A DNA stretch of 64,000 nucleotides from Karstenula rhodostoma CBS 690.94 (lineage: Eukaryota > Ascomycota > Dothideomycetes > Pleosporales > Didymosphaeriaceae), in contig MU001507.1 of the NCBI GenBank assembly GCA_010093485.1, positions 756,844 to 820,843 on the forward strand, in the 5' to 3' direction. A program made the position numbers and the translations under genes. The stretch's first letter is position 1. The number at the start of each line of letters is the position of its first letter. Of the stretch, positions 32,954 to 43,631 are shown one piece after another. The notes under the pieces are model-generated. The model saw nothing but the letters and a program-made list of their open reading frames with translations. It searched no databases and was not told the origin of the DNA.

Positions 32954-34783
32954 TCAATGCGCTTTGTTCTTGATGGAGCCTTTGCCAGAGCGCGAGCGAC
33001 GTGCACCGTACGTGTCGTCGCTTGCATCGTCGACATCAACCGCATCCTCCTCCTCCTCTTCTTCATCCTCATCGTAGTTAGGTATAGTATACTCAATGCT
33101 ATTCGAGAGGCCATTACGGTCGAGCGTCTCTGAGACGTCCTTGTCCTCGGCGACCGACGTCAACAGACGCTGGTTGATAGCCTCGCTGGGGTCGGCTTGT
33201 TGAACAACGCGCAGGACACAGTCGTCCAAGTGCTCATAGAATTCTTGCGCGTTGGCAAATGTGATGGAGCAAGTAGAGCAAGTACCAGCCATCTCCTGTT
33301 GTGAACCCGAGTACGGCTTGCGGCCAGTGGGCGACTTCTTCCTGCTGTTGGGCGGGTTCTGTTCCACACCATGCACCGAGGTGAGGTGTCGTTTGAATAC
33401 GTCGGCGCGATTGAACGACTTTTCAGCCGCTGAACCAGAGCCCGGGCAGAAGCCACACACCATGGTACCCTTGTAGTGAGTGAGAGTGTGTCGGTTCTTG
33501 TCGTACTTCCTTGCGAATCCCTTGAGGTGGTACTCGCAAGTAGTGATTGGGCACTTCTCCGGCCTTTCGTTCTGGTGTGTGAGCATGTGCGCCTTCAAGT
33601 CTTTGAAGACGCGACCGCATTCTGGCAGCGGGCATAGGCCCTTCTCGCGGGTCTCATCGTCAAGCTCGTAGCTGCCTGCGCTCTTCCGGCTGGTACCCGA
33701 GTGCTGGGAGTGTAGTGAGGCGTTGGAGTGCCGCCTCTGACCGTTGAACGCTGGATATGGCTGGAATCGGTCGTTGAGGAAGGGGGAGGCTGAGCCTCGC
33801 TTCAAGTTATTCGATCCAAGACGCTGGCTGTGAGAAGAGATGTTGGACAAAGCAGGCGACGGAGGGTGCTCGATCACGCCAAAGTAAGGGGACTGGGTGG
33901 TCCTGATCTCTGGGTATGGCGAAGGGGGCATGTAAGCCAGAGGGTTCCCAAACTGGGTGAGGCTGGGGTCTGCTTCACGGTCAGTGCTTGCTCCTGGTCT
34001 GCGGAAGTGTGTGAGGTTGGGAAGGTCGAAGGAGAACCGACAAGATGATTCAGACTTTGCAAGGAGACTCGTCTGGCTTTGAGGAGACTGAGAGAATGAA
34101 GATGTTGGAGTAAAAGGAGCATCTAGGCTAGGATTTACGATGTCGCCAGGGCGTACTACATTGGACAGAAGAGAATTTCGACGGCCTGCAAATGCGCTCG
34201 ACCTCGACGCCGACCATCTTGCCGAAGCAGGAGTAGCAGGCGATCTAGATACATTTGCGTGCGAAGGGTTCGACGTGGGCGTGGAAGGAAATGCAAAAGA
34301 CGACGACTCGGATTTTGAAGAGATGCTGATTGACTCACCCACGCAGCCCGGGACCTTGACGGCCTCTACCATGCCAGGGTACTCGAAGCCATGAGCGAGT
34401 CCGAGGCCAGCTGAGAGGGGATTCCAGGGCTCGTTGAACTGTGACGGGGAGCCCATGGCGGAGGATGACACTGAAGCGCCAGACTCTGAGGAGGCCGAAA
34501 GCACCGGTGGTTGCTCTTGGAACGAATTCGCTATCGAGTGAGGTGATGCCATGGGACTTGCATACTGTTGGAAGGTTGCCTTGACGCCCTGGGCAATGCC
34601 ATCATAGTGAAACTGGAGATCCTGAGGCTCGAAAGCGCTACTGAAGGTTGGGTCCATGGGATAGGATGTGGAAGAAAGGAATGGTTGTGAGGTAGGCAAG
34701 AAGTCGAGTTGTTGCTCCTGGTTGGAGTAAAGCTCAAAGTCGTGAGGCATGTTGGCGGTGGTGTACGGGACGTAGTCGACCAT
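32954..34783 (-). CDS. C2H2 zinc-finger transcription factor
   Basis: One open exon of 609 residues. The N-terminal 380 residues are Ser/Pro-rich and disordered. Then come three C2H2-type fingers: LCPLPECGRVFKDLKAHMLTH, CPITTCEYHLKGFARKYDKNRHTLTH and MVCGFCPGSGSAAEKSFNRADVFKRHLTSVH. A further CSTCSITFANAQEFYEHLDDC unit follows. The tail is acidic (DEDEEEEEEDAVDVDD) with a basic RSRSGKG patch. The TGA at 32954-32956 closes the frame, but the same frame stays open for another 155 coding-like codons to 32486, so the true product may be longer (see findings). It is a nuclear DNA-binding regulator; target genes cannot be told from sequence. Confidence 0.8.
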   Translation of the reverse strand: MVDYVPYTTANMPHDFELYSNQEQQLDFLPTSQPFLSSTSYPMDPTFSSAFEPQDLQFHYDGIAQGVKATFQQYASPMASPHSIANSFQEQPPVLSASSESGASVSSSAMGSPSQFNEPWNPLSAGLGLAHGFEYPGMVEAVKVPGCVGESISISSKSESSSFAFPSTPTSNPSHANVSRSPATPASARWSASRSSAFAGRRNSLLSNVVRPGDIVNPSLDAPFTPTSSFSQSPQSQTSLLAKSESSCRFSFDLPNLTHFRRPGASTDREADPSLTQFGNPLAYMPPSPYPEIRTTQSPYFGVIEHPPSPALSNISSHSQRLGSNNLKRGSASPFLNDRFQPYPAFNGQRRHSNASLHSQHSGTSRKSAGSYELDDETREKGLCPLPECGRVFKDLKAHMLTHQNERPEKCPITTCEYHLKGFARKYDKNRHTLTHYKGTMVCGFCPGSGSAAEKSFNRADVFKRHLTSVHGVEQNPPNSRKKSPTGRKPYSGSQQEMAGTCSTCSITFANAQEFYEHLDDCVLRVVQQADPSEAINQRLLTSVAEDKDVSETLDRNGLSNSIEYTIPNYDEDEEEEEEDAVDVDDASDDTYGARRSRSGKGSIKNKAH

Positions 34784-37700
34784 GACGAGACGGGCGTGTC
34801 CAGGACGGCCGAGGAGTGGATATATAGGGTGTCGGCTTCCCCAGTGTTAGCACAAGCGGAAAACAGCATCGTACCGACAGGGGCCCGGGTGCTAGGGTGC
34901 TAGATGTTATGGACAAGCAGGGGACACCTACGTTGAAACACTGGATTAGCCAGGGCGTAGAGCCTTGGGGCCGTCGCACGGGTCGGCGAGCTCGATGGCG
35001 TCTACTATTGGCTTTTGGTGATCTGCTGCTGTTCTTGCTGTTCAAGTGATAGCGGGCGCGGCCAAGTCGGGATGGATGCGATGGTCCAAAGGCCGACAAG
35101 CCGGTAACGAGGAGAGCGGCAAGACGAGGCCGGGCCGGCGAGTGGGTTTGGAACAGCAAAGTCGGAGACAAGACGGCTTGCAGAGTGGGAGGTGCTCAGT
35201 GTGAGGGGCGATGGGAGGCCTGGACTGGTGAAGAGGCTCGGGGGCGACATGGTCAGGTTATGTATAAGGCGGGCGTGGACCCCCAGGCCCCAGGCTGCGC
35301 ACGAAGCAACAGTCCCCCCGGCGGACGGACCCTTGCAGGGCTTTGGGCGTGGCTTGGGCTTTGGGGGAGGGGTGGGAAGGGTGAATGGACGCTAGGAAAA
35401 TAGGAAAGACAAGTGTGCGCGACCACGGGCGGCCATGAATCCACGTCTCCGCCTCGATCGCGCGCGCCGACGACATCGCGGTCAGACGAGAGCGCCGGGG
35501 GTAGAGGTGCGGTGAGGGCGAGGGCCGGCGCTGCACGGCGCTGCACGTCGTCTTCGCGACCATGCCGGATGCGACGAGGGCAGGCGGGCGCGGGCGAATG
35601 GGGCGGGCGCGCAGCCAGAGCCTCGACGCCCAAGCAGGCAAAGGCACGCGGATTGGGACGAGCGCCAGGCGACGTGCCGCCATTCTGCACGTCGACCACC
35701 GCTTCTGTCGGGAGCCACGTCCTGCCACGGAGCCCTGCCACCCATCGTCCATGCCATCCATGCCGTCCATGCCATACATGCCACACGGTGCGCCGCCTCC
35801 TCGCCTGCGCTGGTAGTTGCTGGTGGTCGCTGGTGGTCGCTGTGGCGCAGCGTGGAGGTGCAGCCCTCGCAGCCCCGTGATTCGCTGCCCGCCCGGCCTA
35901 AATATACCTTCACCACCCGCACCATATGCCCAAAGGGGATCCCGCGAGGCTCTGCCGGACTAACACCCACTGCACTGCATTGCCGTGCGTCATGTCTGCC
36001 GCCTCACCGCCCGCCAGCGAGCATCGCACGCTTCGTCGCCGCCGTGGCCCTTGTCGCCGGTGAACGAGGCCCGTGCGCCCCTCGCCCCTCGCCCCTCGCC
36101 CACCACCACCAAACTGTCTGGCCGCCGGTTTCATGCTGATGCAATCTCACCGCGCCAGTGCTTCCGCCAGCCTCTGCACCCAGTACCTGCCCTCTCCTCT
36201 GTCGTAATACTCGGGCTTTTCGTGCCGCGTCTGCGCAGTCATCCTGTTTCTCACGCTCGTGGTCCCTGAATCCTCTGGCCCGCCCTCATGGATAAGGTTG
36301 CTAAGAAGCGTGAACGACACCCTGTCCTGGGAGCCTGCAGCCTATCACCTCGCTCCCCAACCCTTCTCTCGCCGTGCAACACGGTGCTTTGACGCATGAA
36401 TATTGCCTGCGTCACGGTGCCACGAGTTTTCCCTCGAGACACAACGTAACGCCTCTCTCCAACCCCCCAGGCGAGTCATGTCTAACAATCACCGCCTCGC
36501 CAACTCCACACCGTACAAAACAGCTCTTGGGACTCACGTCAAAGATGGCGTCTTGGCAGTCCGACTTGTGGCAGCTGCGGGGAAATGGCACGTTGGAGTA
36601 GAGTGTGGCAGCCCCTCGTCCACACATGGTGCTTGGGCCAGGCGTTGTTGATAGTTGGGCCACCATGACTTGATAGATACGACTATCCGTCGACCCAGCG
36701 CCATGTAAAGGAGCTATGCAGGTAGCATGCCTTCTCCGTGGCGCCGCGTTAGTTCTCGACTACCACTTTTGCTTCTCGTAGAAGATGACACGAGCGTCCA
36801 CTAGAGTTGAACACCTTGCCTGTGCACCTCGTGGGGGTTCCGGGGTTCCATGAGCAATGGGTACACGTCAGGATTCGATGCTCTGCCATGCTTGTAGCCC
36901 AAGCAATTTCGCTGCAACAGTGCACTCAGTGATGGCCGTCGCACCGCCACAGGGCCGTATCTCGGACCTATATATAGCGGACGGCGAGCAGAGATTCGGT
37001 TGGCGTCCAATAAGCACGCGCCTTCAACCCAAGAACGTGCTTCGTGTCCGTGATTGAGCTTCCCGCGGTATGATAGGTTTGCACGGCCACAGTTCTGCAA
37101 AGGCTTTGTCTGGGCCCTCGTGTGGTGACCTGGCTATCCTGACCTGGGTAGTCCAGGCTCGTGTCCCGCGGACAAATTGAAGATAGCCACGCTGGTCTAG
37201 GACAGGAAGGGCCACTTTCGCGACCGTGTTGCCTGACTGATGAAATGCCCTCCGTCCATGACGACTTGTGCCTGACCGGAGATCAACAACGTTGGCAGAA
37301 ATTCCGATCGTCTCATGTCATGTACCTCCTGTGTACGATACAGATTGTGATTGGCAACCGGTCAGAAATGGCTTCTTGCCGGTGCGTTGAACGGTTGCTG
37401 AGCGGGCACAATTTCATCCGTCAGCATCGGCGTGCAATTGTGCCGGTCTGATGGGAAGCGAAACAGCCCCCATCCAGCGAGCCCGTACTCAGGGGCGATA
37501 ATGGCCATGGAGCCGCTCTGAGACATGCGCTATGGCTACGTTGTTGCGAACAGAATGGCCAAAAAACGTCTAATGTAGCTCCTGTGAGCTTCGACTGCTG
37601 CACGGCGGACATGGCTCCGTCCGTCCTTGCATTCCTTGTTGGGCTCGCCGTAGATGAGCTAATAGGGTCGAGGGCTGCGATAGCGATAGCTTTGCAACTA

Positions 37701-40130
37701 CAAAAGACAACTCGTTCTGGAAGACTTGCACAAGATGGGAGATGCATGGCATGCGGAGATGCAGTGCGTGGGATGCCACAAAGCCACATCGACGGGTGAT
37801 CCGCAGAACGCATGCTCACTGGCGGAGTACCAATATTACGGTTTCGGATGGGCGTCGTCCTTTGCATTGCGATGCGCCGTGTTTCTGGCGTTCCGTAGCA
37901 AGCGAACGGACCCTGTTTGGCAGCCAACACGGTCCTTGTGCTAGATCTGATCGATAGTGCTGTACACCCATGAAGATGCCGGAGGCCACGAGGCCATTTT
38001 TAGTGGACTGGACGACGACCGGCATTTTATGCTCGTAATCGTCAGGCAACTGTTGCAGAAGTCGAACTCATTCCAAGCTAGCGAGCAGAACCGTTGCGAA
38101 TTGACTTCGCACCACCAACCTCGGCGGTGCCGTTGGTTCGTGGGCGATGTGGAGGTATCGTCGGCCTCGCCTGTGTAGCGAGTCGCAGCGACCCCGCAAG
38201 AAACGCCCATGCCTCCCTAATATGGGAGGGACCGAACCCGAGCCGCTGGATTGGTCTGTCCCAGCGTCATCCTTCCCGCACACTACACGATCCGCTAGGT
38301 ACGAAAGGGGATGCGGATAATCTTTACCGTCTACCACGGACCGAACGATGCGGCGCGTCGACCCGACCAACCCCGACTTAGGATCCCAGACAACGGCAAC
38401 TTCAGGAGCGAACAAAGTTTAGATGAGCGGCGCGTTCATGTCTCTCATTCGCTTGGAACACGGTTCCTGTTGATGCAGGTGCGGAAGCTTGAAGAGGGAC
38501 GGCTGCGTTTGGTCTGTGAGTCGATTCCAGACTCGGTACGAGTGGGCGAGTGGGCGAGCCGCCAGAGGAGACACATTGCATATCGTAGCCAGCCACCTTG
38601 TACCATAACTACGGATGTCTGAGCTCTCCTTGAACGGGAGGCAGCGGAATTATCCGCAAATCAGTGTCCGGTGAAGGAGATCATGGCTCCTAGCCTGCCA
38701 AAAGCCCTACGGGCCCTCTCGAAAAAGCAATCTGCTGCCATGCCCACAACATGGCTTGTCCCAGACCCACCCGTCCTGGAAGCGGCGCGTTGGCCTAGGG
38801 GCTCGCATTCGCGAAAGCTACCGCTCTCGTTCACTAGAGAAACCGGACGTTTGCGTGCGACGGGCACGTGTTGTGTGTAGAATCTAGCCAGCTGCTCGCC
38901 GAACCAAGAGCCTGCAGATGGACGTGATGAGCGAGTTGAGGCGAGGATACGGCATTTCCACTGCATGCGCCGACCATGTCTCGACTATGCAAAGACGGAG
39001 AAAGCTTGGGACGGCCTCGAACGGGAAGGTGATTCGGCAGCCTTCGCGGTGCAGGTAGGGAGCGTTTGCCGTGTGCGGGTGTGATCGGCAGGTCGGCGAG
39101 CAGTTACAGGGGTGACAACAGACTGCAAAATCAAGCTGCTGTTCACACGTAGCAGAAGAGAATGAACGCAGAGGGCAGCATCAAGTACATGTGGTCGAAA
39201 GAGAGTTGTTTGGGCCCCTCGACGGCGCAGCGTACCTTCTTGCTGGGAAGCGGGGCACTTGCTACATTCGGCCAGGCGCAAATCAGGCACCCCGTCGCGT
39301 CAGTGCAGCTGAACGAACATTGTTGGAACAGGCGCAACTGGACGGCTTGGGCCTATTTCTGGGATCGTAATAAGACGATATTCGGGTGGCGGACACTATC
39401 GGTGCTTCACAGTGCTCGTAAATATCAGCATTTCAACCCACATGTAATCTGGGTATTGATGCTTTTGCCAATACCGCCTCTGGTCAAGATTGTTCTTCCA
39501 AACACGTACAATCACTTGGAACGCGATGCTTGCCGTCCCCGAAACATCGTTTGGGCTCCTTCCTTTTTAATGCCAAAATCGCACACCAATTCTCTCCAGG
39601 GGATAATCAAGCTGAGAGGGCTACTGGAGAGCAGGGGGAGCGATATAGTTTACTTTTTTCCATCAATGCCGCATTCAAATCTATTGGGTGATCCACTCTT
39701 GATAATCACTTCCAAGGTCCAGTTTTCATGTGTTGAGGGCCGACTGAAAGAGATTCTTTGACCAAGCTAAGCGCGTAAACCCGACAGAGTATTCGCCTTC
39801 GTGACAGACGCTGAAGCGAATAGGTCTGCCCGCTCAGATCGACCTCTCGACCAGCTAAAGAGGTAAAATATTCAGACAGTGTTAAGAAAGTGCATGTCTT
39901 ACCCACGACTAGCTCGGTATTCAGTGTTTTTTCGTGGTGCCACCAATCATGGACGCAGCACTTCTCGACAGCATCGTTGCCCAGCGGTCAAACCAAACTT
40001 CAAAATGCAATTCTTTTGCAAAAAGTATCAAGAACCTAGGTGTGTGCAAGGCTCCTGTCCACAAACAATTGTCCGCCCAAACACTCGCCAAGTCGTCATC
40101 TTCGCAAGCAGATTCAAACCACACATCACC
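34784..40130. other. 5.3 kb gene-poor stretch
   Basis: No gene is clearly supported. The GC-rich part (35.2-36.3 kb) carries overlapping frames of up to 177 codons on both strands that look like composition artefacts. It also has short near-tandem CCATGCC units around 35742-35785. A 199-codon frame at 39162-39761 is listed separately. The 5' portion is probably the long promoter and leader of the C2H2 gene. Confidence 0.5.
39162..39761 (+). CDS. Possible 199-aa hypothetical protein
   Basis: An ATG-initiated frame of 199 codons, without introns or recognisable domain. It has a hydrophobic stretch (HVIWVLMLLPIPPLVKIVLP) and is rather Trp/Phe rich. It is the longest such frame in an otherwise empty region, but the composition does not clearly mark it as coding and the minus strand shows no counterpart. 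Low confidence. Confidence 0.25.
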   Translation: MNAEGSIKYMWSKESCLGPSTAQRTFLLGSGALATFGQAQIRHPVASVQLNEHCWNRRNWTAWAYFWDRNKTIFGWRTLSVLHSARKYQHFNPHVIWVLMLLPIPPLVKIVLPNTYNHLERDACRPRNIVWAPSFLMPKSHTNSLQGIIKLRGLLESRGSDIVYFFPSMPHSNLLGDPLLIITSKVQFSCVEGRLKEIL

Positions 40131-41153
40131 ATGGCTATGTCAATCCTCAAGCGTTACTCATCGAGCTTCACCCATGCCGGGTCCGCGTCGACACCCAGTC
40201 CGGCTGTGGATAAACCACACCCTACAGGCGCCCCCTTCAAACAAGACTCCTTTTCAAAAAAGCTGCACGGGTTCGCGTTCACTAAGCCCATCAGAATCCC
40301 TCTTCACAAACGGTCACATGACGACACTGCGCAAATCATAGACGCAAGTGATGTAGCCGTTCACGCCGCATACCGAGAAAAAGACACCACAGCTGCGCAA
40401 AAAGAAAAAGCAAGAAAGGCCCACATGACAACCAAATCCCGTGTACAAAGCCTGCGAGACTTCTTCGGCATTGCGTCGCCAGCGTTCGACGCCTTGGAGG
40501 ATAGCGAAAAAGAAGAATATCAAACATGGCACGCTTATGTTATGCAGGAAAAGGAGATGAGGCAGCGCTACGAGGAGATCGCGCAGGAGCCAGCAGATAT
40601 CGAAGTGATGTTACGAGGATGGCGCGTCGATCATCCTCCGCCCCGCCTCTCTGGACTCGTTCTAACCCTTGTTACCGAGGAGAGTGCGGCCCAAAGCAGC
40701 GGGATTTCTCGCAGTGGGTACAGCGAACTGCCTCCGTTCTCCAGGGACATCATCTGGAACTCGATTGTGCTCATTCCCACGCCGCCGAGTTCGGTTAGCT
40801 GCCAGATCTGCGGTCGGTGCCCGACGACGAGCTTCCCGGCATTGCGCGCGATGTACAGGTTGCCATGCGGACACTACCTTCATGTGAAGTGCTTTGAGGA
40901 AGATTACGAGGGGTGGCTGGGAAGATCGTGTTGGAGCGCGGCGGGAGGGGGGGCGAGGGAGTGCATCCGCTGCAAGGGTTTGAAGGAGCTGACAAGGGGT
41001 CTACCAAGGGCGGAATTAGACGCGCGGATACGACGCGTGGGGAACAAGTTGCTCGACTGGAGAAGGAATGAACCGAGCAGAACAGCTATTGTGAATAGGG
41101 GTGGCTGTATTCTGAAAACCAGGATTGTGCCGGGAAGCCATCAAGATTGTTGA
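40131..41153 (+). CDS. RING-type zinc finger protein
   Basis: 340 residues from ATG 40131. I chose this start over the GTG-opened frame at 39879 because it has a good context (ATCACCATGGC) and the earlier part is not protein-like. Residues 1 to about 90 are basic and low complexity. A coiled coil (EEYQTWHAYVMQEKEMRQRYEEIAQEP) follows. The C-terminal half has a RING-like cluster: CQICGRCP, LPCGHYLHVKCF and ECIRCK (C-x2-C, C-x-H-x2-H-x2-C, C-x2-C). This may be an E3 ubiquitin ligase. The long loop between the last two pairs (GWLGRSCWSAAGGGARE) is unusual for a standard RING. Confidence 0.7.
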   Translation: MAMSILKRYSSSFTHAGSASTPSPAVDKPHPTGAPFKQDSFSKKLHGFAFTKPIRIPLHKRSHDDTAQIIDASDVAVHAAYREKDTTAAQKEKARKAHMTTKSRVQSLRDFFGIASPAFDALEDSEKEEYQTWHAYVMQEKEMRQRYEEIAQEPADIEVMLRGWRVDHPPPRLSGLVLTLVTEESAAQSSGISRSGYSELPPFSRDIIWNSIVLIPTPPSSVSCQICGRCPTTSFPALRAMYRLPCGHYLHVKCFEEDYEGWLGRSCWSAAGGGARECIRCKGLKELTRGLPRAELDARIRRVGNKLLDWRRNEPSRTAIVNRGGCILKTRIVPGSHQDC

Positions 41154-42202
41154 GTTACATTTTGGTTCAAAGTCGAGTTTTTGCGGCGGCTCAGATGGAG
41201 CTCTCTTTCCCAAGCGCATCTGCATTTGTGCTGGTCGTCTGGGCGACTCTCCTATCATCTGTCGTAGCCAAGCTTGTGTGGGGGACGCCTTGTTCCAGAG
41301 GCTAAAGGAATGGGCCTGGAACCCGACAAATACCACTGGAATGAAGGCGTTGCCTATCAGACCCGCTATCGAAACAGTCGTATGCTGACAGCGCCCCAGG
41401 AAAGTCACGGAATCCAGGAAGGATAGCCTTTTACGGACGTGGCTACCACATCGTTGCAACGGGAGATGCACTCGGTGTGATACCGTGTCTCGAACCCCTC
41501 TTACGTACGCGATGCATACCAGGCAACGCTGCAAAAGAATTCTTGAAAAGAGAGCCATTGCCTTCTCCATCGTGATAGATTATGAATTCAGGGTTCTTCG
41601 ACCCTCTCGGCATGCCCATCTTTCTGCTACTGTTTGGTTACTGCTGAAAGACGCCATCGTCGTGACGGCGCACACGGGCGTGGATCAGACTACCCAAGTC
41701 ATAGCAATAAAGTCCTGTTCTCCAGATGATCTCTTGGTCTTATTGAGTGTTGTTCAAGGTAAGTGACACTTGGTACTGACGAGCATAGACAACTTACAGA
41801 GCGTTATCAAATGAACGCGCTACATGCTATTATACCTCTTGACACCAATGTCAGGTAAGCATAGTATTCGACTGGCACGATCAGAAAGTTCGCATTTCGA
41901 CATGCCTTGAGCCACTAAAGGGTTGTAGGACAGATGGGTTGGCATGCAGTTCCATCGTTATGGTTACTACTTTGAGCAGGTGGGTCGTCTGTTTTTTTCG
42001 CAATATTGACGAGCAGCGATTTTCCCATTGATGCCCTGGTAGGGAACTGCTAGAATACTCTGCTGACATCACAGTAGGTATATACTGGCAGCGGCTGGGT
42101 GCCGATGATAAATTGGCATGATTTCTGAAGCCGTCGAAGAGCAGGATTGTTATCTCATGTTAATATTCGTTCTTCTTTCGTTACAGAGCACAGCACACAG
42201 AG
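41154..42202. other. Intergenic region
   Basis: About 1.05 kb. No supported gene. A strong 3' splice-like signal (TTCTTCTTTCGTTACAG) sits just upstream of 42203, hinting that the next gene may have an unrecognised 5' exon here. Confidence 0.4.
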
Positions 42203-42967
42203 ATGAGAAAGGCTATGGAGGGGATAGTGGAAGACAATGGAGGGGATAATAGCGGCGATAATGGGGGAGAATATGGCGACAACGGAGACAACAGCTGTGA
42301 TGACAGCGGTGACAAAGTAGACGACTATGGAGGGGGAAATGGAGGGATTGGTGGTTCCGGAGTAGGCCGACTTTCTAACACCAGTGAACTGCTCGAAGCT
42401 GCAGACTGCAACTCAGCCGAGGCATTCGGCCTCACCCATCTAGCACACGACGCTACTAACCTACTAACATGAGTACACTTTTCCAGCAGAACTACATAAG
42501 CGCACACCTGAGCATCGACGAGCAGTAGCACTAATATGAAATCATTCAAGGAGCAGCATGTCTGCAATAGACACATGGACTAACATTCTGTGTAGGGACA
42601 GTTGGGAACGTCTGGACAGCTGGGAACTTCAGGACAGCTAGGAACGTCAGGACAGCTAGGAACGTCGGGACAGCTGGGAGTATCTGGGCAGCTGGGAGGA
42701 TCTGGAGGAGGATCAAGCGCAGGACCAAGCGCAGGACCAAGCGCAGGACCAAGCGGATCTGGGGGACTTGGAGGCCTAAGACAACCAGACTCCGAAGACA
42801 ACTCAGACCCCAAAGACAACTCAGGCGAGCCATGGCAACCATACTCGTGGCCACCGGACCGTCCACCTTCACTCATGGGCGACGGTGTGACTATCAACGG
42901 CCCGTTCGACAGAGATGACATCTACGGCCGTGCCATCGCTCGCTTCGCTCGTAGATTCCGAGCTTAA
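42203..42967 (+). CDS. Repeat-rich disordered protein (Gly/Asp and GQLGTS repeats)
   Basis: Exons 42203-42361 and 42596-42967 join in frame to give 176 residues; the intron (234 nt) has a CTAAC branch and GTGTAG acceptor. Residues 12-50 are acidic and Gly/Asn-rich (DNGGDNSGDNGGEYGDN). Exon 2 starts with six 18-bp units (GQLGTS) at 42596-42703, then three 12-bp units (AGPS), and ends in a folded-looking basic tail (FDRDDIYGRAIARFARRFRA). There is no signal peptide from this ATG, but an upstream exon is possible. The seamless fusion of GIGGSG with GQLGTSG supports the splice. No family is recognised. Confidence 0.5.
42596..42754 (+). repeat. Coding minisatellites, 18-bp x6 and 12-bp x3
   Basis: Six 18-bp units near GGACAGCTGGGAACGTCT at 42596-42703, drifting in the last two, then three perfect 12-bp GCAGGACCAAGC units at 42719-42754. 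Both keep frame, so repeat number can change without breaking the protein. Confidence 0.9.
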
Positions 42968-43631
42968 GAGCACCTCAGTTGGATGAGATTGTACAGCCGA
43001 ACTGGAGAATGTATGTTTTTTTTTTTTTTTTTTTTTTTTTTTTTCGAAAATCAATGAGTGGGTTTGTCTGACAGCCGCAGAGTTCAAGAATGATATGTTA
43101 TTTTGGGCATACATAAAAGAGTTGAAGTTATTTACGGCACTCGCTTGGGAATTGAGAAACGTTTTAGATAGTTAATTGAATGCTTTTAAGACTCGCAACT
43201 CACTCTAACTGCTCTTAACCTGTGATGTACTCTCTCCCTTAACAGCTTGTTTATGTCTTCTTTCCTGGTTTCCTTCTCCTTACTACTCTATCTTCTGGTC
43301 GGTAATTGCCGTTCTATGGGTTTGCTTTACTTTACCTCGACACGTTTTGAGTCTACTGTTTTACCCCACAAGAACCAATGTAGTACTCAACCTTTTGCCT
43401 AGTAGTGTGGGTGTTTTTAATCCCGGGCATCGGTATCCTCGGATTATTGCTTCGCGTACAGCACGAATTAGTGTCCTCGCATAGTCATGATGTCATTGTG
43501 ATATTTACTATCATAAGTTGTGGCGATTGGGTATGATTTACTTTTCACATCGAAGAGTGAGGTAGGCTGCCTGCTGCGCGTTCCACTTTATTCTTCTCAC
43601 TATGACCGTGGCCTCTATAGCAAGACACAAC
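42968..43631. other. Convergent intergenic region with a T29 run
   Basis: 664 bp between the repeat protein and the MFS gene's 3' end. It holds an uninterrupted run of 29 T at 43016-43044 and AT-rich sequence. No gene seen. A homopolymer this long may be a sequencing or length-variable site. Confidence 0.6.

Noticed and set aside
35253..35970. Overlapping 155-177 aa frames on both strands
   Set aside because: Caused by high GC content; no start context, domain or splice pattern favours either strand.
37421..37930. 169-aa minus-strand frame
   Set aside because: No recognisable motif and overlapped by several plus-strand frames; composition not coding-like.
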